Notes: generated by a model not told the origin, from the sequence alone. DNA of 64,000 nt from an uncultured Bacteroides sp. (GCA_947074235.1 CAMTOV010000002.1:21545-85544); one strand, 5' to 3'; numbered from the stretch's first letter, positions 38,201 to 47,333 are shown. Translations and numbers: made by a program.

Positions 38201-38394
38201 GTCTTGTTAGCAAAATTTCTTTGCAAAATTTGAAGTTGTATATGAATTTGCAAAACGTATATACTTGGACCAATTACAAAGGTCTAGATCCAGAAGTAGG
38301 CTGTATGTATGGTGATGCTTTGATGAGTGGACTTGATTATGGACGCTATCCTTCACCTCGCATGTATACATTTGGTTTAGGTATCACTTTCTAA
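35251..38394 (+). CDS. SusC-like TonB-dependent xylan-oligosaccharide transporter
   Basis: This is an outer-membrane importer that works as a pair with SusD under a lid. The 1047-residue protein has a signal peptide (LLFLFCLIPIWAFSQ) and a CarboxypepD_reg domain (VNGVVKDATGEPIIGASVV). The SusC hallmark DEVVVVGYGQMKRSDMTGSV, a plug with IRIRGINSLN and FVIDGVVVD, and a barrel ending YTFGLGITF follow. The track start at 35221 is TTG. ATG 35251 (MKCTNQF) directly precedes the signal peptide and is preferred. It is first in the operon, 18 bases before SusD, and divergent from the HTCS. Xylan-derived ligands are inferred from the downstream enzymes. Confidence 0.96.
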   Translation: MKCTNQFLMPFRLLFLFCLIPIWAFSQDITVNGVVKDATGEPIIGASVVQKGTSNGVVSNLDGEFRIKVPGNSVIEVSFVGYKKAEVPVNGKNQLNITLKEDAELLDEVVVVGYGQMKRSDMTGSVVSVNDAAIKKSVPTSIDQVLQGRAAGVMIQANSGTPGASSAIRIRGINSLNATNQPIFVIDGVVVDSATDDEASNPLSNINPADIVSMDVLKDASATAIYGARASNGVIMLTTRRGQAGIATINYDGYYGWQSMPTQIDMMNLQEYAMHHNARAEAGIVTQSSAFVRPDLLGKGTNWQDELFRNAFTTGQNLSITGGCESMTYAISGGFLDQDGIAIGSGFKRLSLRSNIDAQMRKWLKGGISFSLADSKQQVGTDQGVIMNALTQQPSVAVSNPDGSFDGPDDVWMPVNSVAIATIRDNYNKKVNFRTNVYLEATIIDGLKLRTELSADYNNNKFYYYEPDYKLGVLVNNTRTSKWTAVNSKYWSWRNILTYDKTIKKNYIQAMVGQEMSHSHWETQTSAATGFLSNSATDPSAGDLTKSSGTGMKTNSSLLSYFGRAFYSYDDRYLLTGTIRRDGSSKFAKGNRWGWFPSAAVAWKVSNESFLKENDVLNNLKVRFGWGATGNQNVENWAYMALLSSKTTPWGTGVLNGNTANPDLKWETTHSTNIGLDVNLFNNRIEFIADIYYKKTKDLLLQLPLPSYLGSDGAGAASNPWANVGSLRNKGIELTLNTVNIDRKGFQWRSNLVFSLNRNKVLSLDTESASIEKSFRVGDDNNVVTRTVVGQPIGQFWGYKVIGRFDKAEDFYYKDGNGNVNQVAIPEGSSIEEGKTWIGDYMFADLNGDGVINNSDCTFIGNPEPKFTWGFGNTLSWKGFDLTIFLSGSYGNDVMNYNRRWIENVRVNSNLMKTAANYARVEMIDPNGPNDYRNLYVANAGSTSLPRISASTTNANNRVSDLYIEDGSFIRIQNISLSYNFPKSLVSKISLQNLKLYMNLQNVYTWTNYKGLDPEVGCMYGDALMSGLDYGRYPSPRMYTFGLGITF

Positions 38395-38412
38395 TCTAAA
38401 ATACGAAAAACA

Positions 38413-40125
38413 ATGAAAAGAAAATATTTATATATATTAATGATGGCGGGAGGTATTTCTTTAAATAGTTGTGAAGACTTCCTAGACCAAAACAATAGCA
38501 CCAATTTGAATCAAGAGTCATTTTTCGATTCAGATAAGGCTGTAGAGGCAGCAACTGCTCCTCTATATAATTATGTGTGGGCCAACTTCAATGATAAGTT
38601 CTACTATGGTATGGGCGATGGACGTGCAAATAATATCACAGCACAATGGTCATCATACATCTATCCCTATACTAATATGAATGAAACATCTTTAAGCGAT
38701 GGATTGGATGGTGCATGGGGTTCGTTGTACTCTGTGATTGCTCAATCAAATAATACAATCAATAATATTAGAAACTTCTCGGCAAGCACTGTTTCAGAAA
38801 CAGCAAAACAGCAAGGTGTAGCTGAAGCACGTTTCATGCGGGCTACTGCTTATTGGTATTTAGGCTCCTTGTGGGGTGCAGCTATTATTTACGAAAATAC
38901 TTCTGATTTAGTAAATAACTATGTAGTCCCAGCAAGCCGTCGTTCAGATGTGTTTGAGTTTGCAGTACGTGATTTAGAATATGCAGCAAAATATTTGCCT
39001 AAAACAGCTTCTGCTACCGGACGTTTAACACAAGCAAGTGCTTACGGCATGTTGTCTCGTATATATCTATCAATGGCTGGTGTTACTTCAGAGGGTTCTT
39101 ACGATGGCAATAATTTGGCTACCGATTTTAATAGAGGTACGCGTAACTCATACTATTTAAACTTAGCAGCTAAGGCAGCTCAAAAAGTAGTTACTAATTC
39201 AACTTATAGCTTAATGCCCAACTATGGCGATTTGTTTACTATCGAAAATAATAACTGTCAAGAGGTGCTTTTCCAACTTCAATGGCTTAAAGGCTCGACT
39301 GATGCAATTGGTTGGGGCGCAAATCAAGCTATAACAGCATTTTTCGGATGGTCTACAATGGTGGCCGATGGAACAAACTGGGGTGGTGCAACTTGTTGCT
39401 CATGGGATTTATTCCAAGAATATGATCCACAAGATGAAGTCAGAAAGCATCACTCAATAGCTAGTTATGGTGCACATTATCCTGATTTATACAAAAAGGG
39501 TGGTGGTTATACTTATGGTGTGACTGAATCAGCAAGTACTAATGGGGCTAACATCAAAAAATATGTTGTCGGTACTAATGAAGATAATGGGGTGAGCTAC
39601 AAACAAAGTAGTGGTATTAATACCCACATGTTACGTTTGGCTGAAGTTTATTTAAACCTTGCTGAGGCAGTATTAGGTAATAATGCCTCAACCTCAGATG
39701 CAACTGCACTTTACTACTATAATGAAGTTCGCAAACGTGCTGGTATGCCAACAAAATCTTCAATTACTTACGATGATATTCGTTACGAACGTCGTATAGA
39801 ACTAGCATTCGAAGGACAATATTGGTATGATTTGATTCGTCGTTCTTACTACAAACAACAAGAGGTGATCAATTATTTGAATAATCAAAATAGAAATGCA
39901 GGATACTCATATAGTTCTGAAGTTGGTGAGTATGAAATTAGCGAATCGTATGTTGCTCCAGGTAAAGGAGTAGCAATTGCTACAGCAAAGAGTTTGACTT
40001 TGCCTGTTTCAGATGTAGACCAAAACAAGAACCACTATCTTAAGTCGAATACGGCTGGTGAGTTGGAAACAGTTGCTTATGCTTTCGGTGAAAAGGAAGT
40101 AGTTACAGAAGATTTATACAAATAA
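38413..40125 (+). CDS. SusD-like surface glycan-binding lipoprotein
   Basis: The 570-residue lipoprotein caps the SusC channel and captures oligosaccharides. The signal ends in a lipobox (GISLNSC) followed by acidic residues (CEDFLDQ), consistent with export to the cell surface. SusD/RagB features are the N-terminal FLDQNNSTNLNQESFF, the helical TPR-like regions (AEARFMRATAYWYLGSLWG) and the C-terminal ERRIELAFEGQYWYDLIRR motif. It is immediately downstream of SusC. Aromatic residues for sugar stacking are plentiful but the binding site cannot be placed from sequence alone. Confidence 0.96.
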   Translation: MKRKYLYILMMAGGISLNSCEDFLDQNNSTNLNQESFFDSDKAVEAATAPLYNYVWANFNDKFYYGMGDGRANNITAQWSSYIYPYTNMNETSLSDGLDGAWGSLYSVIAQSNNTINNIRNFSASTVSETAKQQGVAEARFMRATAYWYLGSLWGAAIIYENTSDLVNNYVVPASRRSDVFEFAVRDLEYAAKYLPKTASATGRLTQASAYGMLSRIYLSMAGVTSEGSYDGNNLATDFNRGTRNSYYLNLAAKAAQKVVTNSTYSLMPNYGDLFTIENNNCQEVLFQLQWLKGSTDAIGWGANQAITAFFGWSTMVADGTNWGGATCCSWDLFQEYDPQDEVRKHHSIASYGAHYPDLYKKGGGYTYGVTESASTNGANIKKYVVGTNEDNGVSYKQSSGINTHMLRLAEVYLNLAEAVLGNNASTSDATALYYYNEVRKRAGMPTKSSITYDDIRYERRIELAFEGQYWYDLIRRSYYKQQEVINYLNNQNRNAGYSYSSEVGEYEISESYVAPGKGVAIATAKSLTLPVSDVDQNKNHYLKSNTAGELETVAYAFGEKEVVTEDLYK

Positions 40126-40144
40126 ATTTTAAAGAAAAACTGAT

Positions 40145-41533
40145 ATGAAAAATTTAAAATATATAGGACTATTATCATTAACATTGCTTGCATTGTGCTT
40201 TACATCGTGCAACGATGATGATGATAAAATACAAAGTACAACCATCAATGTTGAGCAGATTTATCTTGAAGATTATAAATCTCTAGTTCCCGATCGTCCG
40301 GTAGATTTTGCTCGATTAGGTCAGCTAATCAGAATTGAAGGCGAAGGCTTCTTAGGTTTAAAGAAGCTGTATATTAACGGTTACGATACTTACTTTAATA
40401 CAGCATACATCACAGATCGCTCTATGTTAGTGACAATACTTCCTAAAACACCAGTAGTTGAGGCAGAAGAGGATGTACGCAATACAATTCGTTTTGTAAA
40501 AGATAATACTGAGTTAGTTTACTCTTTTGTAATTCGTTCAGCTTCTCCATCTGTATTAAGTATTAATAACACGCTTCCTTTAGCAGGCGAGAGGGTTATT
40601 GTTTATGGTAGTGGTTTGCACGAAACATCTTTGGTCACTCTTCCCGATGGAACAACGGTTACAGATATCGATAGTGATGAAGATGGCGAATGGTATGCAT
40701 TTACTATGCCTTCGGGTGTGGCTAAAGGTGGATCAATATACTCAGAAGGAGCAAATGGCACAGCAGCTAGTCCTGAATACTTTAATAATAGCGATTGCAT
40801 CGTTCTTGATTTTGATGGCAATGGATCACAAGGGTTTTGGAGCTGGAGCGAAACAGGTTCTATGATCAATGGAGATGATTTAGTAGATGATCCAACAAAT
40901 AGTGGTCGTGGCAAATGTGTCCCAATTATACCAGAACGCTTGTTGGCAAATGGTATTGCAGCAGGTAAATCGCGTGCAACTGAGTGTTGGACTGCAGGAA
41001 CTGGCAATGAGCATGATGATTGGACTCGTATGTTTGATTATATCCCATCTACTACTCCTTTGACAGATGTGGCATTTCAATTTGATGTTTATGTACCTGA
41101 AGCATGGGTAGGCTCTGGTCATTTGCAAATCTGTTTATTCAATAACTTCAATTATGGAGGTATTGGTTCTGATGATGATGCAGATAATAAACAAACAGCT
41201 TTTTATGTACCTTGGATAGATGATGGTGCAGCTGTACCATTTACTACAACAGGCTGGCAAACAGTGACTATACCATTTAGTCAGTTCTGTAAATACGCTG
41301 CTGCCATTGCAGACAAGGAAGTAACTGACCCAACATTTCAAACAGTGGTTGATGAACGTAATGCAGCTACATATATGAATTTTGGAATTGGCTTTATAAA
41401 TACCGATTTTACCTATCAAGGTCTATCAGTTACGGCTGTTACATGCTCACCTAGAATCTATTTAGATAACTGGCGTATAGTACCTTGTGCAAGCATTTTA
41501 GTTTCTGATTTTAACGATGAAGAAGCTGAATAA
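40145..41533 (+). CDS. Surface glycan-binding protein with IPT/TIG-type domains
   Basis: The 462-residue lipoprotein occupies the usual SGBP position after SusD. Its signal (LLALCFTSC) is followed by NDDDDK, a typical surface-export signal of Bacteroidetes lipoproteins. The N-terminal half has IPT/TIG-like immunoglobulin domains (GEGFLGLKKLYING, SVLSINNTLPLAGERVIVYGSGL). The C-terminal half (VLDFDGNGSQGFWSWSETGS and PRIYLDNWRIVPC) resembles the glycan-binding domain of SGBPs from xylan and xyloglucan loci. It likely holds xylan at the surface for the GH10 enzyme encoded next. There is no catalytic motif. Confidence 0.88.
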   Translation: MKNLKYIGLLSLTLLALCFTSCNDDDDKIQSTTINVEQIYLEDYKSLVPDRPVDFARLGQLIRIEGEGFLGLKKLYINGYDTYFNTAYITDRSMLVTILPKTPVVEAEEDVRNTIRFVKDNTELVYSFVIRSASPSVLSINNTLPLAGERVIVYGSGLHETSLVTLPDGTTVTDIDSDEDGEWYAFTMPSGVAKGGSIYSEGANGTAASPEYFNNSDCIVLDFDGNGSQGFWSWSETGSMINGDDLVDDPTNSGRGKCVPIIPERLLANGIAAGKSRATECWTAGTGNEHDDWTRMFDYIPSTTPLTDVAFQFDVYVPEAWVGSGHLQICLFNNFNYGGIGSDDDADNKQTAFYVPWIDDGAAVPFTTTGWQTVTIPFSQFCKYAAAIADKEVTDPTFQTVVDERNAATYMNFGIGFINTDFTYQGLSVTAVTCSPRIYLDNWRIVPCASILVSDFNDEEAE

Positions 41534-41558
41534 TTAATAACCCATAAAACGTTTAAAT

Positions 41559-43844
41559 ATGAAACTACATAAAATAATCCTTCCTATAGTGGCATGTGCA
41601 TTTGCTGTTGGCAGTTGCGATGACGATAAGATGGAATGGGGTAGACCAGAAGGCTATGGAGACGTTTCTCTCTCTGAAATTCCTCTTGGTTTGTCAGAAA
41701 AAATAGCGAACTACGATTTTATAAAGAACTATGTTCAAAAGTATGCATCACACATGAGTGTAGGTATTGGTTTAGGAGCCGATCTTTATATCAATGATGC
41801 TGAATATAGACAAGTGGCAAATGATAACTATCAAATGATAACTACTGGTAATGCTATGAAGCATTCGTCAGTAGTAAAAAATGATGGTAGTTTAAACTTT
41901 ACAACTATTGATGCTTTTCTTGAAGCTATTCCAGCAGATATGAAAGTCTATGGACATAATTTTATTTGGCATACTCAACAAAAACAAACGTACTTGAAAA
42001 CACTGATTGCTCCCGAAGTAATTGTGGAAACTGGCGATGATGATGTTTGTGAAAATGTAGTAACAAACTCTGGTTTCGAAGATGGTACAACAAATCCATG
42101 GGGTTGTTGGGGTGGCAATGGGCCATCAAAGAACTTGTCTGAGGCGGGTCAAGGATATAATGGCGATTATGCCATGATATTATCAAACCCTAAAGATGGT
42201 AATATGTGGGATGCACAAGCTGCAGTAACTTTTGATACTTATTTAGTGTCGGGCGAAACCTATGTATTCCAATTCTGGGCTCGTTCTACATCTCCTGCAG
42301 GTCAATTGCAAGTTCAAGTGCAAAATAGCTCTACCTATCAAAGCCAAGAAGGTTATAATACTTTTGAAGTTGGAACAGAGTGGATTTTATGTCAACACGA
42401 ATATACTTGTTCGAAAGATGATGTAGACCGCATACTTATTAACTTTGGTAAAATAGGTGCAGACTATTATATTGACGACTTTAAATTTGGTAAGAAGATT
42501 GAAGAAACAATGGTTAATCTTCTAGGCAATAATGGCAAGTTTGAAGATGGTACACTCAATTCATGGGGCGGTTGGGGCAATAGTTCAACTCGTGCAATCT
42601 CAGAAAAGGGCGAAGGATACAATAGTGATTATTGTATGGTGATGGTGAATCCTACTGATGCAGATTCTTGGAGTGCTCAAACAGCTTATACGCTACCTGA
42701 GAACTTAGTTGTGGGTAAAACTTATGTTTATCAAGCTATGATTAAAGCTACAGTAGAAAACCCAGATTTTACTTTCCAAGTACAAAATCCATCCACTTAT
42801 GCTGGCGAAGGGTATCAGAGTTTAACAACTGTAGTTGATACTTGGATTCCATTTGAAGGTGAGTTTACAGTAACTAAAGAAGAAATGTCAAGATTATGTA
42901 TCAACTTTGGTAAAGTGGCTGGTACTTACTATATAGATAATATTAAGTTTGGCGAGAAGGTAGAAAAAGCACCAATAACTCGTGCTGCTGGTGATATTAC
43001 TTATAAATTCAAAACAGCCGAAGAGAAGAAAGAGGCTCTATTGGGTGCTATGGAATCATGGATTAAAGGCATGCTAGAACATACTGATGGACGCATTAAA
43101 GAATGGGACGTTATTAATGAACCAATCTCTGATAACAATCAATGGCGTGGTATTGAAGGTAACTTCATGAGCAATGGTGATGATGCTCCAGATACAGCTC
43201 CAGTAGAAGATCCTGCTACAGGCTTTAACTTAAATTGGGCTGACGATCATTTCTATTGGGGATATTATATTGGCAAAGAATATGCAGTGAAAGCATTTGA
43301 ATATGCTCGTAAATATGCTCCTACTGATGCAGTGTTGTATGTGAACGATTACAACCTTGAAACTAACCCAGGAAAGTTGGCTACTTTGATTGAGTTCGTA
43401 AACTATATTGAACAAAATGGTCAAAAGGTTGATGGCATTGGTACTCAAATGCACGTATCATTAAGTATTACTCGCGAAGAAATTGATGCTATGTTCAAAA
43501 CGATGGCAAATACTGGCAAGTTAGTTCGTGTAACTGAGTTGGATGTTAGAACAGGTACTGCCACTCCATCAGCTGGTCAACTTGAAGAGCAAGCCAATGT
43601 CTATCAAATGATTTTCGATTCTTTCAGAGAAAATGTGCCTCAAGCACAACAATCTGGCATCACTATTTGGTCCTTGACCGATCATAAACGTGAGCATGAA
43701 TATTGGTTGCCAGATGAAAGTCCTAATATTTTCGATGCATCATATGGTCGCAAACATGCTTACAAAGGTGTTTGTGATGGTATAGCAGGTTTCGATATTA
43801 GTACAGAGTTCGATGGAACTGATTGGAACATTAGCAATGAATAA
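41559..43844 (+). CDS. GH10 endo-xylanase with two tandem CBM4/9-like insertions, surface lipoprotein
   Basis: This is a retaining endo-1,4-beta-xylanase for the first cut of xylan. In the 761-residue protein the signal ends VGSC, followed by DDDKMEW, fitting surface display. The GH10 barrel starts near residue 40 and is interrupted after GHNFIWHTQQKQTYL by two related modules (about 160-310 and 315-470), each beginning NSGFEDGT/NGKFEDGT and ending YYIDDFKFG/YYIDNIKFG. The barrel resumes with the acid/base Glu in DVINEP (near 519) and the nucleophile Glu in RVTELDVR (near 660). This split layout is known from xylanases of gut Bacteroides and Prevotella. A hairpin after the stop (43855-43894) separates it from the rest of the operon. 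Confidence 0.95.
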   Translation: MKLHKIILPIVACAFAVGSCDDDKMEWGRPEGYGDVSLSEIPLGLSEKIANYDFIKNYVQKYASHMSVGIGLGADLYINDAEYRQVANDNYQMITTGNAMKHSSVVKNDGSLNFTTIDAFLEAIPADMKVYGHNFIWHTQQKQTYLKTLIAPEVIVETGDDDVCENVVTNSGFEDGTTNPWGCWGGNGPSKNLSEAGQGYNGDYAMILSNPKDGNMWDAQAAVTFDTYLVSGETYVFQFWARSTSPAGQLQVQVQNSSTYQSQEGYNTFEVGTEWILCQHEYTCSKDDVDRILINFGKIGADYYIDDFKFGKKIEETMVNLLGNNGKFEDGTLNSWGGWGNSSTRAISEKGEGYNSDYCMVMVNPTDADSWSAQTAYTLPENLVVGKTYVYQAMIKATVENPDFTFQVQNPSTYAGEGYQSLTTVVDTWIPFEGEFTVTKEEMSRLCINFGKVAGTYYIDNIKFGEKVEKAPITRAAGDITYKFKTAEEKKEALLGAMESWIKGMLEHTDGRIKEWDVINEPISDNNQWRGIEGNFMSNGDDAPDTAPVEDPATGFNLNWADDHFYWGYYIGKEYAVKAFEYARKYAPTDAVLYVNDYNLETNPGKLATLIEFVNYIEQNGQKVDGIGTQMHVSLSITREEIDAMFKTMANTGKLVRVTELDVRTGTATPSAGQLEEQANVYQMIFDSFRENVPQAQQSGITIWSLTDHKREHEYWLPDESPNIFDASYGRKHAYKGVCDGIAGFDISTEFDGTDWNISNE

Positions 43845-43854
43845 TGAATAAAGA

Positions 43855-43894
43855 AAAGAGTTTCGGTAAGCGAAATATCTTATCGAAACTCTTT
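43855..43894 (+). terminator. Intra-operon hairpin after the first GH10 gene
   Basis: AAAGAGTTTCG pairs with CGAAACTCTTT and the stem extends by GTAAG/CTTAT with one G-T pair, giving 16 bp and an 8-base loop. The following TTTCTTAAAA is a weak T tract. It may be a partial terminator or an mRNA-end stabiliser lying between the surface-binding genes and the processing genes. Confidence 0.6.
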
Positions 43895-43937
43895 CTTAAA
43901 ACTACCTTAAAACATACTTATCAAACTCTAATAACGA

Positions 43938-45662
43938 ATGAAAAACCTTTTAATTCTTCTTTTTACTGTCTTAATGGCTACTGCTAATTTGAACGCTCAA
44001 AAAAGTAAATTGCAAAATCAAGGAAGTGCCATTCAACTACTCATAGATAATGTTCCAACTTTGGTTTTAGGAGGTGAGTTAGGCAATTCATCAGCTTCTT
44101 CTGTTCAAGATATTGAAATGATATTTCCTAAGTTAGAGCGTATGGGGCTTAATACCGTTTTAGTTCCAGCCTATTGGGATTTGATAGAACCTATAGAAGG
44201 AGAGTTTGATTTTACATTAACCGATAAAGTAATTGCTCAAGCGAGAGCAAACAATCTTAAAGTGATTTTTTTATGGTTTGGAGCATGGAAAAACTCAATG
44301 AGCTGTTACACTCCATCTTGGTTTAAAGAAGATTATAAAAAGTATCCTCGTGCATATACTCAAGAAGGTAAACCATTAGAAATTGCCAGCGCATTTTCAG
44401 ATAACGTATTACAAGCAGACAAGAATGCTTTTTCTCAATGGCTGAATCATATTGCATCCATTGATAAAGAGGATGGCACTGTCGTCATGATACAAATAGA
44501 AAATGAAATAGGCATGCTCGAAGATGCACGTGATTACTCAAAACAAGCCAATCGTTTGTTTAACTCTCAAGTACCTTTGGTTTTAATAGAATATTTAGAA
44601 ACAAATAAGAATACACTTCATCCAATAATGAAGCAAAAGTGGTCAAATAACGGATTTAAGAAAAAAGGCACTTGGAGTGAGATATTTGGAGCAGATGTTT
44701 ATACAGATGAACTATTCATGGCATGGCAATATGCCAATTATGTAGAGCAATTGGCCCAATCAGCTAGATCAATTTATAACGTTCCCTTATTCGTAAATGC
44801 AGCTATGAATAGTCGCAATCGCAAGCCCGGAGAATATCCTTCAGCAGGTCCTTTGGCGCATCTAATTGATGTGTGGCACTGTGGGGCTCCTAGTATCGAC
44901 TTTCTCGCACCCGATCTTTATGACAATGGTTTCGTAGATTGGACATCTCAATACAAACTACACAATAACCCACTTTTTATACCTGAAAGCAAAGCTACTG
45001 AGAATAACGGAGTACGAGCTTTCTATATTTTTGGTGAGCACGATGCTATTGGCTTTAGTCCCTTTTCAATCGAAGATTGTTCCGATGCACCTTCATCATC
45101 CTTTGTACAAGGTTATGCTAAGATTAATGAAATAATGCCCCTTCTTACAAAGTATCAAGGTAAAGGTGTTATGAAAGGTTTGCTATTTGATCAAAATGAA
45201 AAAGAGCGAATCATCAATCAAGATGGCATGAAAATTACATGTCGCCACAACTTCACATTACCTTGGGATGCACGTGCTACCGATGGAAGTGTTTGGCCCG
45301 AAGGTGGAGGGATTTTATTAAAATTATCACCTACCGAGTATATTGTAGCAGGCAATGGCATTGTCGTAGAGTTTGAAAAAGAGAACGATTTAGAAAACAA
45401 TAATATATCATTGGGCGAAGATGGCTTTCTTCAGCAAGGAAACTCCTCACAAGAAATTTCATCTTCTAACCGTAAGTCTTCCAAATGGAATGGAAAAAGT
45501 CGTATCGGGCTTGCTAGCGTTGACGAAGTAAAAGTTAATGAAGATGGTACATGCTCGTATGTGAGGCGCTTAAATGGTGATCAAACTCATCAAGGACGAC
45601 ATGTTCGCATCTCGGTAGGAGACTATAAAACACTCTATGTTAAACTCTACGAATATAAATAG
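43938..45662 (+). CDS. GH35-like beta-galactosidase with DUF5597-type C-terminal domain
   Basis: The 574-residue exported protein has a signal ending LNAQ and a TIM barrel of the GH35/GH42 clan. The acid/base Glu is expected in MIQIENEIGML near residue 192 and the nucleophile in LFIPESKA near 355. The C-terminal part (GGILLKLSPTEYIVAGNGIVV) resembles the DUF5597 domain found with many such Bacteroidetes enzymes. Known GH35 activity is beta-galactosidase, which is not an obvious need for simple glucuronoxylan, so it may remove galactose from substituted xylan or act on another linkage. It is second-block leader in the operon, after the hairpin at 43855-43894. Family confidence is good; substrate confidence is low. 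Confidence 0.78.
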   Translation: MKNLLILLFTVLMATANLNAQKSKLQNQGSAIQLLIDNVPTLVLGGELGNSSASSVQDIEMIFPKLERMGLNTVLVPAYWDLIEPIEGEFDFTLTDKVIAQARANNLKVIFLWFGAWKNSMSCYTPSWFKEDYKKYPRAYTQEGKPLEIASAFSDNVLQADKNAFSQWLNHIASIDKEDGTVVMIQIENEIGMLEDARDYSKQANRLFNSQVPLVLIEYLETNKNTLHPIMKQKWSNNGFKKKGTWSEIFGADVYTDELFMAWQYANYVEQLAQSARSIYNVPLFVNAAMNSRNRKPGEYPSAGPLAHLIDVWHCGAPSIDFLAPDLYDNGFVDWTSQYKLHNNPLFIPESKATENNGVRAFYIFGEHDAIGFSPFSIEDCSDAPSSSFVQGYAKINEIMPLLTKYQGKGVMKGLLFDQNEKERIINQDGMKITCRHNFTLPWDARATDGSVWPEGGGILLKLSPTEYIVAGNGIVVEFEKENDLENNNISLGEDGFLQQGNSSQEISSSNRKSSKWNGKSRIGLASVDEVKVNEDGTCSYVRRLNGDQTHQGRHVRISVGDYKTLYVKLYEYK

Positions 45663-45671
45663 TATTAGATT

Positions 45672-47303
45672 ATGAAAAACAAAATAAATGATAAGGTTAG
45701 TATGTGTTTGGTAGTGTTGTTTTGCCTTTGCATTCAGTATAGCAATGCAAAGGTGAAACTTCCTACCATTATTTCCGATGGAATGGTTTTGCAACGTGAA
45801 GCTCCTATTAAACTTTGGGGTACTGCCGATGCTGGAGAAACGGTCGACGTTCAATTTCTAGGATCTACATATCAAACAAAAGCTAACGAAGCTGGTGATT
45901 GGAAGATAATACTGCCTGCACAAAATTATGGTGGGCCATATTCACTTCAAATAAACGATGTGTTATTAAGTGATATTTTAATTGGTGATGTATTTCTTTG
46001 TTCAGGTCAATCAAATATGGAATTGCCAGTTAATCGAGTTACCGACATGTTCTTGACAGAGATTAACGACTATGAAAATTCACAGATACGGCATATTAAG
46101 GTTCCCAATGTTTACAATTTTCATGCTCCTCAGTCAGATATGGCAAAAGTAGAATGGAAATCAGCTACACAGCCCGATGTAATGAACTATTCGGCTTTAG
46201 CTTATTTCTTTGCAAAATCACTTTACGATAAAACCAATATACCTATCGGACTCATTAATGCAAGTTGGGGTGGCACTCCAGTTGAATCATGGATGAGTGA
46301 AGAGGCCATCACTGCTTATCCAAAATATCTTCACGATAAATGGCGTTTTGAAGATGATGAATATATTCAAAAGATAAAAGATTTAGAAGGACAAAACAAT
46401 TACCGCTGGAACACTTCTTTATATAAAGGAGATGTAGGTCTGCATGATACACCTTCTTGGTATGCTGCCAATTTTGATGATAGATCTTGGCATACAGTAG
46501 ATCTATTCTCAAATCAATGGGCAAGCAATGGATTGAATCCAATTAATGGCTCACATTGGTTTCGCAAAACAGTAGATATTCCTCAGTCGTGGAGTGGGCA
46601 AGAGGCAACTCTACGTTTAGGATGTGTGGTTGATGCCGACTCTGTATATATAAATGGAGTATTTGTGGGAACTACTTCTTATCAATACCCTCCTCGTATA
46701 TATAAAATACCTTCCGGGGTACTTAAAGCAGGAAGTAATAATGTCACCGTTCGACTCATTAGTCAAAATGGTAAAGCTCACTTTGTAAAAGACAAACCAT
46801 ATAAAATAATATGTGGTAATGAAGAAGTTTCATTAGAAGGAGATTGGAAATATCAGTTGGGTTGTGCTATGCCGCAGTCTCCCTCTACCACCTTCTTCAA
46901 TTACAAACCTGTGGGACTTTACAATGCTATGATTTCACCTTTAAAGAATTGCTCTTTCGCAGGTGCTATCTGGTACCAAGGCGAATCTAATGTCTCAAAC
47001 AGAAACGAGTATTGTGATCTTCTTACCACTATGATTGCAGATTGGAGATTCACTTTCAACAACCAGGAACTTCCATTTTATATTGTAGAGTTAGCTGATT
47101 TTCTTGCTCCTAATGATTATGCCAGACCAGCTTGGGCCGAGATGCGCCAAGTACAGGCCAAAGTAGCCGAACACAATTATAAAACAACGCTTATACCTAA
47201 TAGCGATTTAGGTGAATGGAACGATATTCATCCATTAGATAAAAAAACATTAGGCAATCGTGTCGCAGATAAAATCTGGTCCGATATGCAATCAAATAAA
47301 TAA
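45672..47303 (+). CDS. SASA-family carbohydrate acetylesterase, probable acetylxylan esterase
   Basis: This 543-residue exported SGNH-type esterase was first described as sialate O-acetylesterase. Its signal peptide ends SNAK. The catalytic serine is in FLCSGQSNMELPV. A jelly-roll domain of about 130 residues is inserted (WYAANFDDRSWHTVDL to VTVRLISQNGK), as usual in this family. The remaining motifs AIWYQGESN and NDIHPLDK supply the oxyanion residues and the Asp-x-x-His pair. In a xylan locus, removal of O-acetyl groups from xylan is the natural role; sialic acid genes are absent. It shares the neighbourhood of the esterase/symporter/GH10/GH43/GH67 set known from the Prevotella bryantii xyn cluster. 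Confidence 0.85.
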   Translation: MKNKINDKVSMCLVVLFCLCIQYSNAKVKLPTIISDGMVLQREAPIKLWGTADAGETVDVQFLGSTYQTKANEAGDWKIILPAQNYGGPYSLQINDVLLSDILIGDVFLCSGQSNMELPVNRVTDMFLTEINDYENSQIRHIKVPNVYNFHAPQSDMAKVEWKSATQPDVMNYSALAYFFAKSLYDKTNIPIGLINASWGGTPVESWMSEEAITAYPKYLHDKWRFEDDEYIQKIKDLEGQNNYRWNTSLYKGDVGLHDTPSWYAANFDDRSWHTVDLFSNQWASNGLNPINGSHWFRKTVDIPQSWSGQEATLRLGCVVDADSVYINGVFVGTTSYQYPPRIYKIPSGVLKAGSNNVTVRLISQNGKAHFVKDKPYKIICGNEEVSLEGDWKYQLGCAMPQSPSTTFFNYKPVGLYNAMISPLKNCSFAGAIWYQGESNVSNRNEYCDLLTTMIADWRFTFNNQELPFYIVELADFLAPNDYARPAWAEMRQVQAKVAEHNYKTTLIPNSDLGEWNDIHPLDKKTLGNRVADKIWSDMQSNK

Positions 47304-47333
47304 TATGAAACGATAACATTTAAAAGAAATAAT

